Shown here piece after piece: positions 56,336-64,000 of a stretch of 64,000 nucleotides of DNA. The first letter of the stretch is position 1. Every line of letters starts with the position of its first letter. The stretch spans positions 519,734,929 through 519,798,928 of the forward strand of contig CM022297.1 in the NCBI GenBank assembly GCA_011799875.1. Reading direction: 5' to 3'. Source of the stretch: Thinopyrum elongatum. Its lineage: Eukaryota; Streptophyta; Magnoliopsida; Poales; Poaceae. The position numbers were made by a program, and so were the translations under genes. The notes beneath the pieces are model-generated. The model searched no databases, was not told the origin of the DNA, and worked only from the letters and a program-made list of their open reading frames with translations.

Positions 56336-57920
56336 TGATACGTCTTCAACGTATCTATAATTTTTTATTATTTCATGTTGTTATATTATCATTTTTGGTT
56401 GTTTTACAATCATTTTATAACAACTTAATATCATTTTTTGGGACTAACCTATTGACATAATGCCCAGTGCCAGTTGCTGTTTTTTGCTTATTTTTTACTT
56501 CGCAGGAAATCAATACCAAACAGAGTCCAAAACGCAGCGAAACTTTTTGATGATTTTTTCTGGACAAGAAGACACAAGTTGGGCCAAGAAAGTACCTGAG
56601 GGGGGCCCCGAGGGGAGCACAACCCACCAGGGCGCGCCCAGGTGGGTTGTGCCCACCTCGGCCACCTCCCGCACTGCCTCTTTGCTCTATAAATACCCCA
56701 ATATTCCAGAAACCCTAGGGGAGTCGACGAAAATCCATTCCAGCCGCCGCAAGTTCCAGAAACCACAGATCCAATCTAGACACCATCACGGAGGGGTTCA
56801 TCATCCTCATTGGTGCCTCTCCGATGATGCGTGAGTAGTTCATTGTAGATCTACGGGTCCGTAGTTAGTAGCTAGATGGCTTCCTCTCTCTCTTTTGATT
56901 TTCAATACAATGGTCTCTTAGAGATCTATTTGATGTAACTCTTTTTGCGGTGTGTTTGTTGGGATCCGATGAACTTTGAGTTTATGATCAGATCTATGTT
57001 TTTATCCATGAGAGTTATTTGAGTCTTTTGATCTCTTATATGCATGATTACTTATAGCCCCATATTTCTTCTTCGAATCTTTGGTTTAGTTAGGCCAACT
57101 AGATCGATTTTTCTTGCCATGGGAAGAGGTGCTTTGTGATGGGTTCGATCTTACGGTGCTTGATCCCAGTGACAGAAGAGGAACCGACACGTATATATCG
57201 TTGCTATTAAGGATAACAAGATGGGGTCTATTTCTACATAAATAGATCTTGTCTACATCATGTCATCGTTCTTATTGCATTACTCCGTTTCTCCATGAAT
57301 TTAATACATTAGATGCATGCTGGATAGCGGTCGATGTGTGGAGTAATAGTAGTAGATACAGGCAGGAGTCGGTCTACTAATCTTGGACGTGATGCCTATA
57401 TAATGATCATTGCCTGAATATCGTCATAATTATTTGAAGTTCTATCAATTGCCCAACAGTAATTTGTTTACCCACCGTATGCTATTTTTCTCGAGAGAAG
57501 CCACTAGTGAAATCTACGGCCCCCGGGTCTATTTTCTCATCATATATTTTCAGATCTATTTTGCTATTTGCCTTTTTATTTATTTGCCACTTTTATTTTT
57601 AGATCTATATTTCTAAAAACCTAAAAATATTTTGCTTCACTTTATTTTATTCGCGATCTATTTATCCAATCTACTACAATTTATCTTCCGTCCGTTTGCC
57701 AATTTCTAGCGCCGTTACCCTAAAGGGATTGACAACCCCCTTAACATGTCGGGTTGCAAGTATTTGTTCTTTGTGTGCAGGTGCTGTTTACGTAGTGTTG
57801 CTTGGTTCTCCTACTGGTTCGATAACCTTGATCTCATCACTGAGGGAAATACCTACAGTTGCTGTGCTGCATCATCCCTTCCTCTTTGGGGAAATACCGA
57901 CGTAGTTCAAGCAAACATCA
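56336..57920 (+). repeat. 5' LTR of the Athila-lineage element (1585 bp)
   Basis: Begins TGATACGTCTTCAACGTATC, ends GCAAACATCA. A TATA box TATAAATA lies at 56688-56695. It aligns with 62697-64000 with scattered substitutions and small indels. Confidence 0.9.
56688..56695 (+). promoter_or_regulatory. TATA box of Gypsy 5' LTR
   Basis: TATAAATA after GCTC; the same box is at 63063-63070 in the 3' LTR. Confidence 0.7.
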
Positions 57921-57931
57921 AAAGGAATTTC

Positions 57932-57949
57932 TGGCGCCGTTACCGAGGA
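57932..57949 (+). other. primer binding site, tRNA-Asp type, decayed
   Basis: TGGCGCCGTTACCGAGGA lies 11 bases inside the LTR. It differs by G-to-A changes from the version at 17561-17578 (TGGCGCCGTTGCCGGGGA). Confidence 0.75.
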
Positions 57950-58137
57950 GACATCATCAACATCTACCAGGTTCCTAATCACAAATCTCATCTCCTTGTA
58001 ATTTACATTATTTGCCATTTTCCTCTCGTTTTCCTCTCCCTCACTTCACAAAAATTTGCCGTTTTATTCACCCTCTTTTTCGTTCGCCATTTTCTCGTCA
58101 GATCTGTTTTTGAGTGCAATCTTGGTGCGTAGTCACG

Positions 58138-60215
58138 ATGACTCAAGAGAACACCAAGTTGTGTGATTTCTCCAATACCAACAACAATGATTTTATTAGC
58201 ACTCCGATTGCTCCTCCCGCCACTAGTGCGGAGTCTTGTGATATTAATGCCTCTTTGTTGAATCTTGTTATGAAAGATCAATTTCCCGGTACTCCTAGTG
58301 AGGATGCCCCGTCCCATCTTAACACATTCGTGAAATTATGCGATATGCAAAAGAAAAAAGATATGGACAATGATATTGTGAAGTTGAAATTATTCCCGTT
58401 TTCTTTGTGAGATCGTGCAAAAATTTGGTTTTCTTCTTTGCCTCGCAATAGTATCAGTTCTTGGGATAAGTGCAAAGATGCTTTTAATACTAAGTATTTT
58501 TCGCCCGCGAAAATTATTTCCCTTAGGACGCAAATCATGAATTTTAAGCCACTTGAGCATGAACATGTTGCGCAATCTTGAAAAAGAATGAAATTGATGC
58601 TAAGAAATTGTCCTACTCGTGGTTTAAATCTTTGGATGATCATACAAATTTTTTATGCGGGATTGAATTTTGTTTCTAGAAATCTTTTAGATTCCGCCGC
58701 GGGTGGTACTTTTATGGAAATTACTTTGGGTGAAGCTACTAAATTGCTAGACAATATTATGGCAAATTATTCACAGTGACATACCGAAAGAGCTCCTACT
58801 AGTAAAAAGATTAATTCGGTTGAAGAAATTTCTTCTTTGAGTGAAAAACTTGATGCTCTTATGAAATTGGTTGCTAATAAAATTGCTCCTATTGATTTTA
58901 ATGATGTTTCTTTGTCTACTTTGATTAAGCAAAATAGTGATGCCGTAGATGTGAATTTTATCTCTCGAAACAATTTCAATAACAATGCTTATAGAGGTAA
59001 TTTTAATCCTAGGCCTTTTCCTAGTAATTCCTCTAATAATTATGGTAATTCCGTAATTTTCTTATAATAATAATAGGAACACCTCTGATTTTGAGAATAA
59101 TATTAAAGAATTATCAAGCATGCCAAAAGAATTTTAACACTACGATAGAAGAAAAATTGAGTAAGATTGATGATTTGTCTAGAAGCGTTGATAGAATTTC
59201 TCATGATGTAGAAAATCTCAAGATGAAATTTTTTGTGCCTAAGGTTGAAGAATCAATTAAAGCTTTATATGTTTCTATGGATGAAAGTAAGAAAAGAACC
59301 GCTATGCTTAGAGCTAGAAGAGAATTTTTAGAAAATGCGTTTTCTAGTGATTGCTTTCACAAAAATGTTGAAGATCTTAAAGTGATTGGTGTTTCTTCTA
59401 TTGATTCCTTGTTCAGTAAAATTAAAATTGATGAAAAAGGGACTGAAGAAGAGTCAACTTTAGCTAGAAGGCATCCCGATAATTTGGAGGGTGAAAATCT
59501 TGTTGAGAAAATTGATAAAAGTGGGTTTGGAGAGGTCAAAACTTTAACTAGTGATGTGCCCACTCTTTTGGATTACAAAGACTTTAATTATGATAATTGC
59601 TATTTGATTGATTGTATTTCTTTGTTGCAATCCATGATAAATTCATCCCATGCCTATGAACAAAATAAAGCTTTTACTAAACATATTGTTGATGCTATGA
59701 TGAAAGCTTTGGAAGAAAAGTTGGAATTAGAGATTTCAATTCCTAGAAAATTACATGATGAATGGGAACCTACTATCAAAGTCAAGATTAAAACTTATGA
59801 GTGTTTTGCTTTATGTGATTTGGGTGCTAGTGTTTCTATAATTCCAAAATCTTTATGTGATATGCTTGGTCTTACCGATATTGAAGAATGTTCTTTAAAT
59901 TTGCACTTGGCGGATTCTACTATTAAAAAGCCTATGGGAAGAATTAATGATGTTCTTATTCTTGCAAATAGGAATTATGTGCCCATAGATTTTATTGTTC
60001 TTGATATTGATTGCAATTCGTCTTGTCCAATTATTCTTGGTAGACCATTTTTGCGCACTATAGGTGCCATGATTGATATAAAAGAAGGGAACATCAAATT
60101 CCAATTTCCTTTGAGAAAGGGTATGGAACACTTCCCTAGAACAAGAATTAAGCCACCATATGAATCAATCATGAGGGCATCTTATCGATCTAGAACCAAA
60201 GATGACAATACTTAG
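58138..60215 (+). pseudogene. gag-protease of Athila-lineage element, several stops and a frameshift
   Basis: It starts at ATG 58138 (MTQENTKLCDFSNTNNNDF). Stops interrupt at 58408-58410 (in KLFPFSL-DRAKIWF), 58579-58581 and 58777-58779, where Trp is likely ancestral for the latter two. A frameshift near 59060 separates YRGNFNPRPFPSNSSNNYG from the last frame, open through 59091-60215. That frame has a long charged region, then the retropepsin motif CDLGASVS (Asp codon 59817-59819) and IILGRPFLRT, and ends shortly after. No polymerase follows. Confidence 0.88.
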
Positions 60216-62682
60216 ATCTTTGCATTATGCCTAGCTAAGGGCGTAAAACGATAGCGCTTGTTGGGAGGCAACCCAATGAATAACATTTATTTTTGTCTTT
60301 TTCTTTCTGTTCTTGGGTGTTTGCACAATTATGCTACTGTTATGATTGTGTTTTTTTGTGTGTTTTAATTAGTGTTTGTGCCAAGCAAAGCCTTTGGGAT
60401 AGCTTTGGTGATAGTTGATTTGATCTTGTTGGAAAACAGAAACTTTTGCATCCAGTAAAACAATTTTGAAAATTCACAGAAGGGACGAAAAATTCTGAAT
60501 TGTTTTACACAAGATTGATATAAAAATTGCCTCTGTTTTCCTAATTTTTCAGAATATTTGGAGTTACAGAAGTATGAGAACAATTCGTATCTTTGCAGAC
60601 TGTTCTGTTTTTGACAGATTTTGTTTTCTTTGCATTGTGTGCTTATTTTGATGAATCTATGGTTTGTATTGGATGTTATAAGCCATGGTAAAGTTAGAAT
60701 ACAGTAGATATAATGCAAGAACAAAATTTGAATGTGTTTTCTACAGTACTTAAAGTAAATATTGGTTTTGTTATACTAACGGATCTCACGAAGGTTTTGT
60801 TGAGTTTTGTGTGATTGAAGTTTTCAAGTTTTGGTGAGATTACGATGGATGAAGGAATAAGGAGTAAGAAGATCCTAAGCTTGGGATGCCCGATGGCACG
60901 CCAAGTCATTATCCAAAGAGAAGCAAGCAACTAAGCTTGGGGATGCCCGAGTGGCATCCCCTCTTTCTTCTAACGACCATCGGTATTTTACTTGGAGCTA
61001 TATTTTTATTCATCACATATCATGAGTTTTGCTTGGAGCGTCTTGTATGATATGAGTCTTTTCTTGTTTTGCTTTTTATTTTTAGTCATGAATCCTTGCT
61101 GGACACACCTATTTGAGGGAGCCAAAATTATGCTATGACTTGTTAGAATTGCTCTCTATGCTTCACTTAAATCTTTATGAGCTATGGAATTACTCTAGTG
61201 CTTCACTTATATCTTTTTGAGCACGGTGTGCTTTAGTATTTTTGAAGAAATGCTCTCATGCTTCACTTAGATTTATTTGAGAGTTAGTAATTTTTTTTTA
61301 GAAATTCTCTCTTGCTTCACTTAAATTATTTTGAGAGAAGAAAATTTTATGCTCATGTTCTTCATTTAAATTTGTTTGAGCTATCAAAAGCAACAAATGA
61401 AATTAGTCTCAAAGTGATAGATATTCAAGAGGGATATAATAAAAACTTTCATGAAGATCATTGGACAAAATAAACTTGATTCCTTGTAATAGTTTTGCGA
61501 TACGTTGATATAATATGTGAGTCATGTTGATGAGTAATTATGCTTTAGTAAGAATATTGGTGTTAAGGTTTGTGATTCTCTATGCAAGCATGAAAGTCAA
61601 TAGTTATGCAATGAAATTACATCCTACTTGTGGTGCATTATTCGGTGTTAGTTATGCTTAATGCTTGCTTATGAGATTTTTCATTTCTTGGTTGGATGCT
61701 TCTCAATCTTTTGCTATCCTTCATTTGCACTAAGTATGATCACTACTTGTGCATTCAAAATCCTTAAACTAGTTTTGCCATATGATTCCACTATACCTAC
61801 CTATATGCGGTATTTCCGTGTCGTTCTAAGCAAATTTGTACGTGCCATCTCTAATTTCAAAATAAACTTCTCTTTTGTGTGCTCGTACCGCTCATGAAAC
61901 GGTAGGGGGTGGCTGATATATTTCCATGCTAGATGTGTTATTCTCAAGATGAGTGTTTATTCACTTGTCATTGCACGAGAGTACGGCAAAGGTATTAGGG
62001 ATGCCCAGTCCCGAAATGAAAAATGAATTTACTTTATGTTGTCAAATAATAAATTCCTTGGAAAGTGTTGGTATGGAGGGCACCCATGGATACGGCTAGC
62101 CATGGAAAGTGAAAGTATGATGGAAAAAAGAATAAACTTTATTTTCTGTTTGGGAACCGCCTATGATATATCTAGCATGGAAAGTATTGGGAACTACTCG
62201 ATCGTTTTCGTTCACAGGAAAAGCATGCCACCCAAAATGTTTTATCTCTACTTTTTTTGCTTTGAGCTCTGGCACCTCTACAAATCCCTACTTCCCTCTG
62301 CGAAGGGCCTTTCTTTTACTTTATGCAATTTTTATTTTGAGTCTCCATCTTCTCTTATAAAGCACCAACTAAGGGGCACTATGATCGTACTTAAGCATTG
62401 GGTGTAGCTAATATGCGAGTGTGTTTCATGAATGGATCAATGATTGAGCATAATGGGCTAGGGATAACTTGCTTTAGTCTTGATATTTTGAAAGACATGG
62501 TTGCTTGTTGATATGCTTGAGTATTGAAATCTTCATGTCAAAACTAGACTATTGCTTTGAATCATATAAAAGTCCAAATGTCCATGCTACAAAGAAAAGA
62601 ATATGTGATGAACATGTTAGGCAGCATTCCACATCAAAAATACTGTTTTTATCATTTACCTACTCGAGGATGAGCAGGAATT
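60216..62682 (+). other. 3' non-coding tract of the Athila-lineage element
   Basis: About 2.5 kb without a credible gene. A run of imperfect repeats (GCTTCACTTAAATCTTTTTGAG-like, about 61155-61380) is present. Blocks at 61905-62000, 62080-62185 and 62261-62345 match the non-coding tract of the Sabrina-like element in the same order. Confidence 0.75.
61155..61385 (+). repeat. tandem degenerate repeat of about 60 bp
   Basis: Units of the form TGCTTCACTTAAATCTTTTTGAGC recur about five times between these positions, with spacing of 50-65 bases and many changes. Confidence 0.65.
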
Positions 62683-62696
62683 AAGCTTGGGGATGC
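62683..62696 (+). other. polypurine tract
   Basis: AAGCTTGGGGATGC directly precedes the 3' LTR. It corresponds to AAGCTTGGGGGAGT of the Sabrina-like element. Confidence 0.8.
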
Positions 62697-64000
62697 TGAT
62701 ACGTCTCCAACGTATCTATAATTGTTGATTATTCCATGCTATATTATCATTCTTGGATGTTTTACAATCATTTTATAGCAACTTTATATCATTTTTTTGG
62801 ACTAACCTATTGACATAGTGCCCAGTGCCAGTTGCTGTTTTTTGCTTGTTTTTTACTTCGCAGGAAATCAATACCAAACGGAGTCCAAACGCAGCGAAAC
62901 TTTTTGGTGATTTTTTCTGGACCAGAAGACACAAGTTGGGCCAAGAAAGTACCTGAGGGGGGCTCCGAGAGGAGCACAACCCACCAGGGCGCGCCTGGGG
63001 GCCCAGGCGCGCCCAGGTGGGTTGTGCCCACCTCGGCCACCTCCCGCACCGCCTCTTTGCTCTATAAATACCCCAATATTCCAGAAACCCTAGGGGAGTC
63101 GACGAAAATCAATTCCAGCCCCCGCAAGTTCTAGAAACCACAGATCCAATCTAGACACCATCACAGAGGGGTTCATCATTCTCATTGGTGCCTCTCCGAT
63201 GATGCGTGAGTAGTTCATTGTAGACCTACGGGTCCATAGTTAGTAGCTAGATGGCTTCCTCTCTCTCTTTTGATTCTCAATACAATGGTCTCTTTGAGAT
63301 CTATTTGATGTAACTCTTTTTGCGGTGTGTTTGTTGGGATCCGATGAACTTTGAGTTTATGATCAGATCTATGTTTTTATCCATGAAAGTTATTTGGGTC
63401 TTTTGATCTCTTATATGCATGATTACTTATAGCCTCGTATTTCTTCTTCGAATCTTTGGTTTAGTTAGGCGAACTAGATCGATTTTTCTTGCCATGGGAA
63501 GAGGTGCTTTGTGATGGGTTCGATCTTACGGTGCTTGATCCCAGTGATAGAAGGGGAACCGCCACGTATGTATCGTTGCTATTAAGGATAACAAGATGGG
63601 GTCTATTTCTACATAAATAGATCTTGTCTGCATCATGTCATCGTTCTTATTGCATTACTCCGTTTCTCCATGAACTTAATACACTAGATGCATGCTGGAT
63701 AGCAGTCGATGTGTGGAGTAATAGTAGTAGATGCAGGCAGGAGTCGGTTTACTAATCTTGGACGTGATACCTATATAATGATCATTGCCTGGATATCGTC
63801 ATAACTATTTGAAGTTCTATCAATTGCCCAACAGTAATTATTTACCCACCGTATGCTATTTTTCTCGAGAGAAGCCACTAGTGAAATCTACGGCCCCCGG
63901 GTCTATTTTCTCATCATATATTTTCAGATCTATTTTGCTATTTGCCTTTTTATTTATTTGCCACTTTTATTTTCAGATCTATATTTCTAAAAACCCAAAA
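62697..64000 (+). repeat. 3' LTR of the Athila-lineage element (runs off window)
   Basis: Starts TGATACGTCTCCAACGTATC and follows the 5' LTR throughout. It carries an additional GC-rich segment of about 20 bp near 62990-63015 (GCGCGCC repeated) and a TATA box at 63063-63070. The end is outside the window. Confidence 0.9.

Larger units (their letters stand above)
56336..64000 (+). mobile_element. Athila-lineage Gypsy element, gag-protease only (Fatima-like LTRs)
   Basis: 5' LTR 56336-57920, tRNA-Asp-type PBS, gag-protease 58138-60215, about 2.5 kb of non-coding sequence, polypurine tract, then a 3' LTR from 62697 that leaves the window. No reverse transcriptase, integrase or ORF1-like gene is present, so it depended on another element. 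The target flank is CGCCG (56331-56335). LTR divergence is visibly greater than in the nested Copia, so the insertion is older. Confidence 0.88.

Overview
This is nuclear DNA from a large-genome grass, almost certainly a Triticeae species (wheat, Aegilops, barley or rye group). The evidence is that most of the window is LTR retrotransposon of types typical of that tribe (Angela/BARE/WIS-like Copia and Sabrina/WHAM/Fatima-like Gypsy of the Athila lineage), together with Stowaway and PIF/Harbinger elements. The two intact host genes are a seed-type oleosin and a nine-exon CHUP1 gene. There is no bacterial, organellar or CRISPR content. Family names are assigned from memory of sequence character, not from a search.

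Layout. 1-3139: 5' part of a minus-strand Angela/BARE-like Copia (gag start, leader, LTR). 3140-3436: unassigned flank. 3437-9427: minus-strand internal fragment of a Sabrina-like Gypsy, cut by a plus-strand solo LTR with a perfect GAGGC target-site duplication (TSD). 9428-18962: a second, nearly full-length copy of the same family (LTR, ORF1-like gene, gag-protease, LTR) with no reverse transcriptase or integrase. 18963-22996: low-gene region with a degenerate inverted-terminal element, diverged repeats, a GT-rich minisatellite, a G41 tract and a possible F-box fragment. 22999-23079: Stowaway MITE.

23180-42775 is a three-level nest. A Harbinger-like sequence holding a 475-bp tandem duplication was split by an old minus-strand Copia (24279-42610, TSD GATCC). 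That Copia's 5' LTR was in turn split by a young plus-strand Copia (32192-41791, TSD TCGAG). 42789-44740 is a poly(A)-tailed GC-rich retroposon flanked by a 13-bp TSD. It has no recognisable reverse transcriptase.

44.8-55.6 kb is the gene island: oleosin (45460-45963, minus), a Stowaway MITE, a PIF/Harbinger element carrying only a decayed ORF1, and CHUP1 (50672-54997, minus; all nine exons in phase, 941 codons plus stop). From 55604 a second Harbinger fragment is cut at 56336 by a plus-strand Athila-lineage Gypsy with gag-protease only, whose 3' LTR runs off the window.

The genes do not form one pathway. The oleosin coats seed oil bodies and CHUP1 anchors chloroplasts to actin. The most unusual signals are three. 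Two different pol-less Gypsy families share conserved non-coding blocks before their 3' LTRs. A palindrome cluster plus leader repeats sits in the young Copia LTR. The 2-kb retroposon is the third. No wholly new biological system could be supported.
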